Of a DNA stretch of 64,000 nt, positions 23,184 to 36,361 are shown one piece after another (the first letter of the stretch is position 1; each line of letters opens with the position of its first letter). Location of the stretch: assembly GCF_933775445.1 (NCBI RefSeq), contig NC_065874.1, positions 7,149,001 to 7,213,000 on the forward strand, in the 5' to 3' direction. The notes under the pieces are model-generated. The model was not told the origin of the DNA. It searched no databases and was given only the letters and a program-made list of their open reading frames with translations. The stretch comes from Argentina anserina. Its lineage: Eukaryota > Streptophyta > Magnoliopsida > Rosales > Rosaceae. A program made the translations under genes and the position numbers.

Positions 23184-23552
23184 ATACGTATTTCTGTACG
23201 TATAAATATTATATACGTATTTCTGTACGTATAAATATTATATACGTATTTTTGTACGTATAGATATTAAATATGTACTTCTGTACGTATAAATATTAAT
23301 ACGTACTTCTGTACGTATAACTATTAATACGTATTTCTGTACGTATAAATATTAATACGTATTTCTGTACGTATAAACATTAATACGTATTTATGTACGT
23401 ATAAATATTAAATACGTATTTCTGTACGTATAAATATTATATACGTATTTCTGTACGTATAAATATTAGATACGTATTTCTGTACGTATAAATATTATAT
23501 ACGTATTTCTGTACGTATAAATATTAATACGTATTTTGTACGTATACGTACG
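23184..23552. repeat. Palindromic 28-29 bp tandem array
   Basis: About 13 head-to-tail copies of a unit close to TACGTATTTCTGTACGTATA plus AATATTA(T/A). Each unit carries two TACGTA-like palindromes. The matching region of the sister LTR (about 2520-2640) has only a few degenerate motifs of this sort, so the array expanded within this copy or its lineage. Confidence 0.92.
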
Positions 23553-24274
23553 ATTTAAATGTAAATACAACTCAGTAAATAAAATTTACTAAATTACCCT
23601 TTTACAATTTACTTTTTACATTTACCGAAAGTAATTTATAATTACATTTACCGAAGGTAAAATTTAATTACATTTACCGCAGTAAATAAAAATTACATTT
23701 ACTTTTACCGTACACAATAAATTACAAAAATACCCTTCTGTCAAAACTTGTCCCACCGCCGCACGTGGCGGCGCGTGTGGCACACGCGCCACCTCCGGCG
23801 GGCTGCGCGTGGGCCCCACGCGCCGAGGCTAACCACGGCGCGTATCACGCCACCGCCGGCCCGAAACCCATCCTCTCCTCCTCCTCTTTCTCTCTATGGT
23901 CGCAGACCACCCCTAGGCTGCCCCATTCCCCTTCACGCGCCGCCTCTAGGCGGCGGTGACCCTCTCCCCCATTCCACCACAAACTCCCTCAAATCAAATC
24001 AAAAACCAAACAAAATCATCACCACAACCATATTCCATCATCCCTTACCTCGATCGAGCCGTGGGGAGCGCCGGAGTAGCTTGGCAGCGGCGGAGGAAAT
24101 CTGCAGAAGGTTCGGTAGTGGCTCACTGCTTCACGACGACGAGGTATGGCTTCATTGGCTCGGGGTCCGACGCGGAGGTCCTTGCGGTGTCGTGTGAAGC
24201 GGCGGTGAGGACCACGGAGGGCTGGGGTGGTAGATCGGCGAGAGGAAATTCGAAGGGGGAGAAGGAGAGTCGGG

Positions 24275-24276
<2 letters not shown>

Positions 24277-24315
<39 letters not shown>
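24277..24315. repeat. (GA)n microsatellite in the inverted LTR
   Basis: About 19 GA units, the counterpart of the CT tract at 1604-1651 in the sister LTR, between the LTR TATA box and its downstream leader on the minus strand. Confidence 0.9.
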
Positions 24316-24318
<3 letters not shown>

Positions 24319-24988
24319 GCGGCGGAAAATGAAGGGTTTCCTGTTATGGAAACCCTAGAAAGAAAACCATTCCTTTTTATACTAGTTTCCAAATCGGAAA
24401 CTAACTTCCGACGTGAATAACTTTTACGTACGATGTCCGTTTCGAACGCGTCACATACCCCCGAACTCGTATCGATGAGCTCTACAACTTTCATGAAGGA
24501 AGTTTTCGCAACCGATCGACGGAATAAAAGTCGATAATTACGTTCGGAAACGTAACGTTTTTCTTAATAAACGTTCCGAAAACGTTTCCGTTTTTCGTTT
24601 CGAAACATCGCAAACAATCACATTCATTGAAACTAAAATTCAAGTCTTTATAGAACTCAAATTAACTCAAATAATGTATTTGAAATTTAGGGTTATTACA
24701 CCATCATTGTGCGGCTTTCCTCTTTCAACCAAGTGCCCGGAGACGACAAACCTACTAGCAGTGGAAACCTTCCTGTAGAAGACAATGATGAAGATGGCAA
24801 TGTAAAAGCTTGGTCTCTACGTTAGCGCTGTGCTTGGCTTTATCACAGGCTTCTGGGGTGGGGTGTCTGTGGCACATTACTTCTGAAGAAATCGTGGAGG
24901 TATGCCTATTTTCGCTTCTTTGACAACATCAAAGAAAGATAACAGTGGCAGTTGTAGTGAAATTAGCTCGTCTCCATACAAACATTTG

Positions 24989-26130
24989 ATCGGAAAAGGA
25001 ACATGAATTAATCGGGTAAAATCGATTTTTTTTTTGTCTTTGCTTTGTATTCCATCTTTAGTAAAATGTTTCAATAAGAATATCACATGGCAACTTGAAA
25101 TAATTCAATATCATTTTCATGTGGGATGTGATATTTAATTCGATACCAGGTTAATAATTACACTAAGTGAGGCTTACATAAAAATTATGTAAATCTCTAA
25201 GCTTCACAATGCATTTTTTTTCTGGACAAACTGATGGTGTTGAAAGCTAATGTACTTTGGGTAGTTTAGTGTATATTACTCATTTACCCACACACCTGCC
25301 TCTTTCAAAGCAAAGAAGACATGGTTTTCTGAATTTGAAGATTTTTTTTGAATGCAATGCATCTATCTGGCAGAATTAAAATGGTACTATAGTAACTCTA
25401 CCTCTTCACGTTTTAAAATTATAATTCTAACCTTGGAGTTCAGAGCTTCCTTCTACGATTAACCTCTCGCACGCACAATCATGGTCATACGGTATGCTCA
25501 TTTCTAACTCTGTCCTTGTTTATTGTTGTTTTCAACTGTCTTAATATTGGTTCGATCAGTTTGTGAATTGTGATCAAGTTGGCCTCTTTTGTATATCTGA
25601 TGTAAATTTTGAGGTAGCTGAACATGTAATGAAGCGAGGGAGCAGTTATACAACTTATTCTGATGACCAAGAACACAAGGGTGACTGTTTTCGTTGTTGG
25701 GGTTCTGTATGTTTGAATGAAAGTAGATTTCCAAGTGATTTTTTATGATAAGATTAAGGGTTATGTTCTGCTCTGTCCTATACTAAATACTGAAGGTAAA
25801 TAGGCAACGGAAACAAAGGGAGACAGAGATAGTTCCCTGCATTGAAAGTTTGAAACTATACCAGAAGTGTGTTAATTTAAAGTATAAAACAATATAGAAT
25901 TTGTTTCTTATTTAAGTTCTGAGTGATTTACTTGGAATTGCAGATATACCATATTCCACCATTGAAAAATAGTCTGCTGCAGGAGTTTCGAATTTCGGAG
26001 CTGAAGGTAAATAACAGAATGAATAACCAATCATGATTATTTAATATCATTTTCTTCCTGATATGGCTTAATTTGGAAGGTGCTTTATGCATGATTGGCA
26101 AAACTTGCGCATCGATTTCTATGTTACAAT
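24989..26130. other. Intergenic, no gene seen
   Basis: Starts with the 3' UTR of the RLP pseudogene and continues as AT-rich sequence with no recognisable coding region. Short open frames (for example 25563-25748) have no domain. The sequence grades into the conserved RLP promoter block at about 26130. Confidence 0.5.
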
Positions 26131-26376
26131 ATAATATCGCCATTACACATGCTCAATATCAAGAGTCAAGACCAAGAAAACAAGAAAATGAATAGAAAAT
26201 CTGAAATATGCCTCCTCCACACCTGATACAGAGTGGACTTTTGCAAACTTTTAACATGCCTTGTAGAACAAAATAATATCCAACTTAGTACTCAACTTTA
26301 TACCATTCTTCCTATAAATTCAGTTCAATGCTAAGTTGGATCCAGTTGCAACAAAGAAATCCTCTTTTGCACTGTA
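26131..26376 (+). promoter_or_regulatory. Promoter of the second intact RLP gene
   Basis: Carries the conserved RLP block (ATTACACATGCTCAATATC, GAATAGAAAATCTG, CAGAGTGGACTTTTGC, AACATGCCTTG) and a TATA box CCTATAAATTCAG (core 26313-26320) 64 bases before the ATG. Only one copy of the block is present here, unlike the stacked copies before the gene at 5473. Confidence 0.7.
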
Positions 26377-29304
26377 ATGGGCAACCACAGCCTCTTTCTG
26401 TTGTTGTGTACATATTTGCTGATTACTAGTGAACTTTGTTTGGGTGATGAACTTGCAGGCGGTGTGAAATGCATTGACGAAGAGAGAAAAGTGCTTCTCA
26501 CCTTTAAACACCATCTAACTGATCCTTCTGGCAGGCTTTCTTCTTGGTCCGGCCGCAATTGCTGTCAATGGAATGGTCTTTCATGCGACAACCGCACTGG
26601 CCACATTGTAAAGATGGATCTCCGGAATCCATATCCACACACAGTTTATGATGAAGAATGGGATTACACGGATTACCAACAGTCTTGCGTGAGCGGTAAG
26701 ATAAATCCTTCTTTACTTAACTTGAGGCATTTATATTACTTAGACCTAAGCTGGAATGATTTTCAAGGGATTCGCATTCCCAACTTCTTGGGGCAGCTTA
26801 CGAGATTGAGGTATCTCAATCTCTCCTATGCTGCATTTTCTGGAGAAATTCCTCATTTTCTTGGTAACCTCTCAAACTTGAACTATCTTTCCCTTGACTA
26901 TAGCGATCGCAGCAACGACCTTGAAGGTACCCCGTCCTCCAAAAGCTTGAAATGGCTTTCTCATCTCTCTTCCCTGAAGTACCTCAATCTCGGAGGAGTT
27001 AATCTTCGCAGGGCAGGTCTGAGCTGGTTACATTCTGTCAACATGCTTCCCTCACTATTAGAGTTGCATTTATCTGCATGTAGCATTACTTCAGACCAGC
27101 TTCCACTCTCTTTACCGACTGTTAACTTCACTTCCCTTTCAGTCCTTGATATGTCTGGAAATCTTTTCAATTCTTCAATTCCCAGCTGGGTTTCTAATCT
27201 TACCCGTCTAAGGACACTAGATCTACAGCACAGTTCTTTCTATGGTTCCATTCCGGATGATTTTGCTAGCCTCAAGATACTTGAACACCTTGATTTATCT
27301 GAAAATGAACTTGAAGGTCGAATTACGAACTTTTGTACCTTAAAGACATTAAATCTTGCTTCAAACTGGTTCACAATGGAAGGTATAGAAGATGTTTTGA
27401 ATGGTCTCACAGACTGCTCAAATACCAGACTGGAAGAACTAGTTTTAGCTGATAATTATTTGGAAGGCGAATTGCCTGCCTCCATAGGAAAGTTACACAA
27501 ATTGCAATATCTCCACTTTGGCCGCAACTCCTTTTTGGGATCAATTCCAGAGTCTATTGGAAACTTATCATCCTTGAAAATACTGATCCTCTTTGAGAAT
27601 AGTATGACTGGATCCATTCCTGAAATCTTGGGACAACTGTCTCAGCTAGTTCACTTCGACCTGTCTAATAATTTTTGGGAAGGCACCTTAGTAGAATCCC
27701 ATTTCGAAAATCTCACAAATTTAGAATCCTTCACAATAGGCACAGACAGGACTAGGCCTCTCATTTTCAATGTGACTAATTATGACTCACTTCCTCATTT
27801 CAAGCTCCAGGCTATTCGCATTGTGAACTGTTTAGTCAATGATGCATTTGGCGTGTGGCTTGAATCACAAACTGGATTGTTAGATGTCATCCTTAGTGGT
27901 ACTGGAATTTCGGGCATACCAGAGGAATGGCTGTTGAAGATATCATCCCAAGTAGAGGTTTTGATTTTCTCCAACAATCACCTCGAAGGAAAGCTTCCAT
28001 TTCGATCCAAGTTTTCAAAAATGTACATATTAGATTTGAGCGGCAATCGATTTTCAGGGTCTATTCCCTTAAATCTTGGACAACTTATGCCAGATTTAAT
28101 TGAGTTGATCCTGTCTGATAATCATTTGGATGGCATCATTCCACCTTCTATATGTGGAATTCAGTTTCTAAGGATCCTTTCTCTAAGAAACAACCAGCTA
28201 TCTGGAAAGTTTCCTCGAGCATGGAGTTTGTGGAGCGAAATTCAACTTGTGGATGTCTCAAAGAACAATCTCTCTGGTGGTATTCCCAGTTCAATAGGTA
28301 TCCCAAGCAGTCTTGTTATACTGAAGATGAACAACAATAATTTCGGTGGCAAAATTCCTTCTTCCTTAAAAAATTGCTCCATGTTGAGTAGGATTGATCT
28401 CGGAGGCAATAAATTTTCTGGAAAGCTACCTTCATGGATAGGATCAAAGGTGACATTGCGTATATTACAGTTGCGCTCAAACTCATTGTTTGGTCACATT
28501 CCCCAGCACCTGTGCAATCTTTTGAATCTCAATGTCCTGGACCTTGCTGACAACAACTTTTCAGGTACCATTCCAAAGTGTTTGAATAAGCTGACTTCTT
28601 TGAGCACTGGAGAGTCCAGTGAATGGACTGTCTACAGTTATGCTGAGAAAACGACATTAGTGTCGAAAGGAAGAGAACTAGAATATGGTGCTGCCGGTCT
28701 ATTTTTGGTGAAAAGCATTGATCTTTCCTCAAATATTTTGGTAGGTGAGATTCCTGGAGAAATAAGCAGTCTCGTTGAACTGCAAACCTTGAACTTGTCG
28801 AGGAATCATTTACATGGAACGATTCCGTCAAGCATTGGAAACTTGAGTTCGTTAGAATCACTTGATCTCTCACACAATCACCTTGATGCAGAGATTCCTC
28901 AGAGCTTGTCTTCCTTGAGCTCCTTGTCTCACTTGGACTTGTCTTATAACAACTTTTCTGGAAGAATTCCTTCAGGCAGTCAGCTCCAGACACTGGACAA
29001 TTCATCCTATGAGGGAAATCCATCATTGTGCGGCTTTCCTCTTTCAACCAAGTGCCCCGGAGACGACAAACCTACTAGCAGTGGAAACCTTCCTGTAGAA
29101 GACAATGATGAAGATGACAATGGAAAGCTTGGTCTCTACGTTAGCGCTGTGCTTGGCTTTATCATAGGCTTCTGGGGAGTCTGTGGCACATTACTTGTGA
29201 AGAAATCGTGGAGGTATGCTTATTTTCGGTTCTTTGACAACCTCAAAGAAAAGATAGCAGTGGCAGTTGCAGTGAAAGTAGCTCGTCTCCGAAGGAACAT
29301 GTGA
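26377..29304 (+). CDS. LRR receptor-like protein, EIX2/RLP type
   Basis: Intronless, 975 residues, same length and layout as the gene at 5473. Signal peptide 1-24 (MGNHSLFLLLCTYLLI), LRR N-cap with CCQWNGLSC, a long LRR run, island around KGRELEYG (K764), final LRRs, C-cap GNPSLCGFPL, acidic linker, membrane span ~920-942 containing GFIIG, and a cytoplasmic tail KKSWRYAYFRFFDNLKEK to the end, no kinase. The role is inferred to be extracellular recognition with signalling through a partner kinase; the ligand is unknown. Compared with the gene at 5473, the N-cap and the C-terminal ~100 residues are almost identical while middle LRRs and the island differ, as expected if recognition surfaces diverge. 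The interrupted pseudogene at 17450 is its closest upstream relative. Confidence 0.94.
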   Translation: MGNHSLFLLLCTYLLITSELCLGDELAGGVKCIDEERKVLLTFKHHLTDPSGRLSSWSGRNCCQWNGLSCDNRTGHIVKMDLRNPYPHTVYDEEWDYTDYQQSCVSGKINPSLLNLRHLYYLDLSWNDFQGIRIPNFLGQLTRLRYLNLSYAAFSGEIPHFLGNLSNLNYLSLDYSDRSNDLEGTPSSKSLKWLSHLSSLKYLNLGGVNLRRAGLSWLHSVNMLPSLLELHLSACSITSDQLPLSLPTVNFTSLSVLDMSGNLFNSSIPSWVSNLTRLRTLDLQHSSFYGSIPDDFASLKILEHLDLSENELEGRITNFCTLKTLNLASNWFTMEGIEDVLNGLTDCSNTRLEELVLADNYLEGELPASIGKLHKLQYLHFGRNSFLGSIPESIGNLSSLKILILFENSMTGSIPEILGQLSQLVHFDLSNNFWEGTLVESHFENLTNLESFTIGTDRTRPLIFNVTNYDSLPHFKLQAIRIVNCLVNDAFGVWLESQTGLLDVILSGTGISGIPEEWLLKISSQVEVLIFSNNHLEGKLPFRSKFSKMYILDLSGNRFSGSIPLNLGQLMPDLIELILSDNHLDGIIPPSICGIQFLRILSLRNNQLSGKFPRAWSLWSEIQLVDVSKNNLSGGIPSSIGIPSSLVILKMNNNNFGGKIPSSLKNCSMLSRIDLGGNKFSGKLPSWIGSKVTLRILQLRSNSLFGHIPQHLCNLLNLNVLDLADNNFSGTIPKCLNKLTSLSTGESSEWTVYSYAEKTTLVSKGRELEYGAAGLFLVKSIDLSSNILVGEIPGEISSLVELQTLNLSRNHLHGTIPSSIGNLSSLESLDLSHNHLDAEIPQSLSSLSSLSHLDLSYNNFSGRIPSGSQLQTLDNSSYEGNPSLCGFPLSTKCPGDDKPTSSGNLPVEDNDEDDNGKLGLYVSAVLGFIIGFWGVCGTLLVKKSWRYAYFRFFDNLKEKIAVAVAVKVARLRRNM

Positions 29305-30507
29305 TCGGAAAAGAAGCAAAAACTAATCGATGAGTTCTACTTTTGTTATCTATGTACAATGCAATTGCTTTCTATGCTCCGTATTCCTTCTTTGCGTACA
29401 TTATGTCCCGATGAGAGTATCACATGGCAAGTTTAAATAAAAATGATTTGTTCTCTTCGTTCCAGCAGTAAGAATAATATTAGTGCTTACATCTATACCA
29501 TTTGAATATCATAGTAGGTGCTGCAGATTTTTATTCAAGTTCTCTCAGCTTGTATATTGGCACGATATATTGTTTTTAGTTTGAGCATAAGCTCTTGGAA
29601 CATGATTGACAGACAGGTCACAGAGACCCGCACATTCTTGACTGAAGATTTCGAGCTCTCTCTCTCTCTCTCTCTCTCTCTTGTTATTTTTTCCATTGAA
29701 AAAGAGTGAAAGTTTGAACAGCAACACTCTTCCTTTTCCCACTGATTTTGACTAACTCTAAAATCAATTCAAGTTTGACGTCTGTTTATAAAATCATTTT
29801 TTGTGATTACTGTATCCGTTTAATAAATAGTTTCCGTTTGCTTTTTTTTGATATGGACGTGCTGGTCATGTCCTTAAAATTTTGAAGTATCGAAAACTTA
29901 TATTAGATTTCGACTTGACATGATTGAACGCTATAATTTCTTCGATTATTTCATGAAAGCAACAAAGTAATTAGAAATTTTATATATAAAACCACTTGTA
30001 TCATATTAGTCATTTATATTTTGAGCCACCACATATTTGTTATAGATAATGTTCGTAGCACGGAGGACTCCCTAAGTAAATAAAACTCATGTGCTGTGAT
30101 AACATTTCTACCATTGTTTGCATCACCTCACTGACCTGATCCGTAAACCAAAAACAATTGTTAGTTTTTTTTAGCGTCTAAAAAAAGAAGAAGACATTGA
30201 TAAAAAAAAAAGAAGAAGAAGAAGAAGACAACCTTAAGTTGGCTGTAGGTTGCAGATTAAACAGACCAAAACTGTTTTTCAAAAGACATAAAATTTGAAG
30301 AGTCAGATTAGCAAGGGAGTTCATATCCTAGTAAAACTCGAAGTCCCGATTCGCGAAGAGAAACCACCTGTCCCAAGCCCCTGTTCTACTTTTCTTCCGT
30401 ACAATATTCCTTCACACACACAGAGACTGGAAAAACAGAGAAGACGAAGAATAAGAAGAAGTTGAACCTCTTTGCTCTCTCTGTTCTCTCTGTTTGCAAT
30501 TTTGAAG
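29305..30507. other. RLP 3' flank and CCT promoter region
   Basis: Begins with the RLP 3' UTR, then a flank segment (GCAGATTTTTATTCAAG, ~29523) shared with the region after the other intact RLP, marking the end of the duplicated unit. A CT microsatellite sits at about 29655-29681 and a GAA tract at about 30210-30230. The last ~150 bases are the CT-rich leader of the choline-phosphate cytidylyltransferase gene. No other gene seen. Confidence 0.5.
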
Positions 30508-33202
<2,695 letters not shown>

Positions 33203-34229
33203 TGAGGACGAAAATTAACTAAGTTATTGTTCAAGTTGTCCTCTGATTGGCTGATATACCTGGCCAAGAAACAGCTTTCTTTAGCTTCAATCTCTACACA
33301 ATTATTAGAAAATTCTATAATTTCTGTTTGATGTAATTAGCACATAATGCACATTTGTATGGCGTGGGCATTTACTGATCTATATGGGCATTGTACGAAG
33401 AACTTTACTGAAATGGATGTCCATTTCAAGATTTATGTAAAGGTCCAAGAAGCAGTTGGTGATTTTTGTCCAATTTTTCTCATCGTCTTATGAGGCCAAG
33501 AAGTGTCGGAACATGAAAGGGCTTTGTGCAGTTCCCACAAAAACCAGATGCAAGTGTACTAGGAGGAAGCTCAGACAAACATTTTCAACTCTTTTCATTA
33601 TGATTGAGCATAATGTGATCCCTCTCACCAGATTATTCACATGGAGGAATTAGTAGTGCGGTTTTTGTCCTTGAGGGACCGTACGGGAAGTTAGTGCTCG
33701 AGGTTTCCAACTTTCCATGACGATAATTCTAAAACAGTGTAGATTCTCTTTTCCGCAGGGCAATATATCATTCTTTTTTTGAAATGGTAAAATTGTATCG
33801 CAAGAACAAGGGTCATAAGACATCTTACATTATCATACCCTCATCGTTAACACATAAGTACAAGAACCAATACCCTCATTGTTAACACATAAACTCATTA
33901 TAGAGCCTCGGACTACAAGCAAGAAACGGTTTCAGATGTTCCATTATTTCATAAGGTTCATCATTAGTAAGAAGAAAGAGCAGCCACAGTTTCAAATGTT
34001 TCATTATTTAAGATCACTCTTCATAATAAAATATTACTCAAACATATATACTATTACAGGATATTACTACTAATACTACATGGGTGCAGGCTGCAAAAAT
34101 ACTCATTCTAAACTCGACGAGGAAGGATATTAGAGTGGCTACGAATCTGAAATAGAGAATAGAAAGTACATATTCGATAAAAACGAAATAATACTAATCG
34201 ATTAGACCTCTACTAAATCTGAGCTCTAG
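33203..34229. other. Intergenic between convergent genes
   Basis: Holds the 3' UTRs of the cytidylyltransferase (+) and of the RING-H2 gene (-). A short internal duplication is visible: the TTCAGATGTTCCATTATTTC segment at ~33931 recurs in diverged form at ~33991. No coding sequence recognised. Confidence 0.5.
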
Positions 34230-34790
34230 CTAGGTTGTGACAATCTCAGAAAGAGAAAGCATGGAATCACTGGAAGACTTGAGCCGGTGCCGGCAAGTAG
34301 GGCAAGAAGAGTGAGACTGCAGCCACTTGTCAATGCAGGCAACATGGAACCGATGGTTGCATTTCGGCAGCGTTCGAATCTTGTCCCCATCGGAGAAGTC
34401 TACGAGACAAATAGCACAGCCTGGAGATGCTGATGCTGATGGAGAAGGGCTTGATGAGTTCGAGTAAGTTGAAGTTGGCAGAGCCACCATTTCCTTTTTC
34501 TTTAGACCTGAGTTGAGCCTACGTGAAACCACCCATTGGACTGGTTCGGTTATGGAGCGATTTGCGCACTGAAAAACGCATTGCAGCATGGAGTTTAGGC
34601 CGAGGGCACAAACAAAAGCGCAGAAAATGGCTGCCAAAATGATCATAGCATTGAGATCATGATCATGAATGGGTTGATTTATAGCTTGATCATGAGGGTT
34701 TTGGTGAGTTAGTAGTACTGTTCTAATTGAAGTGGGACTAGGACTAGGACTGAGAGTTGGAGTTGGAGTTGGAGGGGATGATTGAGCCAT
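34230..34790 (-). CDS. RING-H2 finger E3 ubiquitin ligase, ATL family
   Basis: Intronless, 186 residues. Proline/serine/threonine-rich N-terminus (1-24), one membrane span (~47-69, [18 protein letters not shown]), a GLN variant of the ATL GLD motif (LGLNSMLQC), then a C-terminal RING-H2: C125, C128, C144, H146, H149, C152, C163, C166, with ATL spacing C-x2-C-x15-C-x-H-x2-H-x2-C-x10-C-x2-C and the conserved W156 that contacts the E2. It would transfer ubiquitin to unknown substrates from a membrane. Single-exon structure and small size match ATL genes. It is convergent with the cytidylyltransferase gene, with no sign of shared function. Confidence 0.93.
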   Translation of the reverse strand: MAQSSPPTPTPTLSPSPSPTSIRTVLLTHQNPHDQAINQPIHDHDLNAMIILAAIFCAFVCALGLNSMLQCVFQCANRSITEPVQWVVSRRLNSGLKKKEMVALPTSTYSNSSSPSPSASASPGCAICLVDFSDGDKIRTLPKCNHRFHVACIDKWLQSHSSCPTCRHRLKSSSDSMLSLSEIVTT

Positions 34791-34848
34791 ACTGGATATG
34801 GTGGAGATGTTTGCAAGTGGTGGGGATTGAAGCTAGAGAAATATGGTG

Positions 34849-34858
34849 TTTAATATAG
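34849..34858 (-). promoter_or_regulatory. Probable TATA box of the ATL gene
   Basis: CTATATTAAA on the minus strand, about 60 bases before the ATG at 34790; spacing suits a short leader. No other element is assigned. Confidence 0.5.
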
Positions 34859-36361
34859 TGGAGAAGAGAGCTAGGCCTGAACATGATAAGAACAAAGTTG
34901 ATAGTACAGCTGAAATGAAAGGGAAAAGAGCGAGTTGCTAGACTCAATTATGGAGTATGTAAGAGTAAACCTGAGATGAGGAAAATGGTGCGGGATGGGA
35001 TATGCTTACTTGACATCCACTGTCTCTTCTTCCCTATCTTTTTTGGTGAAAGTGTATTCCGATCACTCTCTTCTTCCCTTTAGTTCTGTTTATGCGCTTC
35101 ACGATATATGGAAAAGTATGTTTCTCTCTGCAAAAGAAAGGCTACAAATATCTATTGGTTGTTTCCATCAACTTGCATTACAAGATCGAAGTTTATTCGG
35201 CCAGATTCTTACGTGGGGCAAACGTACCACGCATCTTATAGCTGGATTATGTCAATTAGTTCATTGCATGGCTTTGTAAGTATTTCATTTTGATAAAATA
35301 CGGATAATTTTAGAAAATTATTTTAAATTTTGTGAGTTTATGCGCTACAAAGTTACATTTGTTATATGTATGGGGAGGGTAACACTAGGGTGAGTCGATG
35401 TATAGTGTGCATCAAATTTATCTTAAACTTATAAAATGAGTTATCAAAGTGGTAATGTTGTTCTTAAAATTATAACTTGAGTCATTAAAGTTATAAACTC
35501 TAAAAATCATTTGAGTCGTGAAATAAGTATTATTAGTGTTGAAAGTAATACTAGAGTCTTCAAAGTTGTAATCACAAATTTCAAGACTCGATCTCAAATT
35601 TGGGGACTTATATTACTACTTTTATTTTATTTTTATTTTAGGATAGCATACAATACGACAAGAGTTGAAAGAATGTACGCTCTTATCTGATATATCTTAT
35701 ATTGATTGTCTGTCACTCAAATTAGATCGACCCTAAGGCGATTCAGGTGAGGCAACACAGTAATCAATATGGGAGGTTAAGGACGAACCCACATAACCAG
35801 TAATTGATTGGCTTACATCGATATGCATTTTTATCTCAAAATAATTTATCTTCTAATCTGTCAAAATACTTTATATCATAAACTATTGTGTCACCTTTAG
35901 ACTTCTACATGCATGTAGAGTTTAACCAACAAGTTCGTAATCGAAAAATTAACGAAACTAACGAGTTCTACTCACGTCAAAAAAATATTATAAAGAAACG
36001 TAAAATGGAGCCATGGACAAAAAAATGACATGCGATTTGGGGGTAGAATGGCGATAACATATATGTAGGTAAGTTGGTTGAAATGTGAAACTTCATTTTA
36101 TGACCTCGGCCACTCATCATCAAATCATCAATGGATTCTATGCAGGAATTTTTTGATTGAACTACCCGCGTGCAAATATATCATATGATCAACAACACAA
36201 TGAGTATCTTCAGTGAAAAAAGAAACCGCATGATCAGTGCATGCTCTTTAAGTACCATTTGTACGAGAAACTGAGAATACGTGTACACACTTGGTTTATA
36301 AAGAATGATTACATCGAATTTCTAATATCACATTAAGAAATCATCCTCCAACCATAATATT
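34859..36361. other. Intergenic, no gene seen
   Basis: AT-rich sequence between the ATL promoter and the end of the first QRT3-like gene. A 94-codon open frame at 34995-35279 (+) lacks any recognisable domain. No repeat or element ends were resolved. Confidence 0.45.

Larger units (their letters stand above)
21712..24700 (-). mobile_element. Solo LTR of the same long-LTR family (member 2, inverted)
   Basis: The + strand starts TGTAACGACCCC and ends GGGTTATTACA, matching the reverse complement of the ends of the element at 1213-3916. A perfect 5-bp target duplication CCATC flanks it (21707-21711 and 24701-24705), and removing the element restores the RLP reading GGCAATCCATCATTGTG. The promoter-like TATA (AGTATAAAAAGG on the minus strand, ~24379) and the CT tract place it on the minus strand. 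It is about 285 bp longer than member 1, mostly because of a tandem array at 23184-23552. Confidence 0.93.
17450..24988 (+). pseudogene. LRR receptor-like protein pseudogene split by three transposon insertions
   Basis: The ATG at 17450 opens a signal peptide like that of the paralogues (MDNYILFLLLCPYLLI), but a deletion removes the residues before the N-cap and a CGA-to-TGA change stops the frame at about 17534. RLP similarity then continues at 17560-18811 with at least two frameshifts (near 18190 and 18450), 20617-20890, 21301-21711 and 24701-24988. The gaps are a Copia-derived insertion, which also replaces about 600 bp of RLP sequence, a LINE tail and a solo LTR. The last piece (C-cap, membrane span, KKSWRYAYF tail) carries further frameshifts. 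It cannot make a receptor. Its high similarity to the gene at 26377 suggests recent decay. Confidence 0.92.

Noticed and set aside
23184..23552. Regular repeats considered as a CRISPR array
   Set aside because: The units are contiguous with no unique spacers, the genome is a plant nuclear one, and the array lies within an LTR.
23748..24197. 149-codon open frame in a GC-rich patch
   Set aside because: It lies in the leader of the inverted solo LTR; GC-rich sequence lacks stop codons by chance, and overlapping frames are open there too.
28529..29047. 172-codon minus-strand open frame
   Set aside because: It is antisense to the LRR region of the intact RLP gene; regular LRR codons often leave the opposite strand open.
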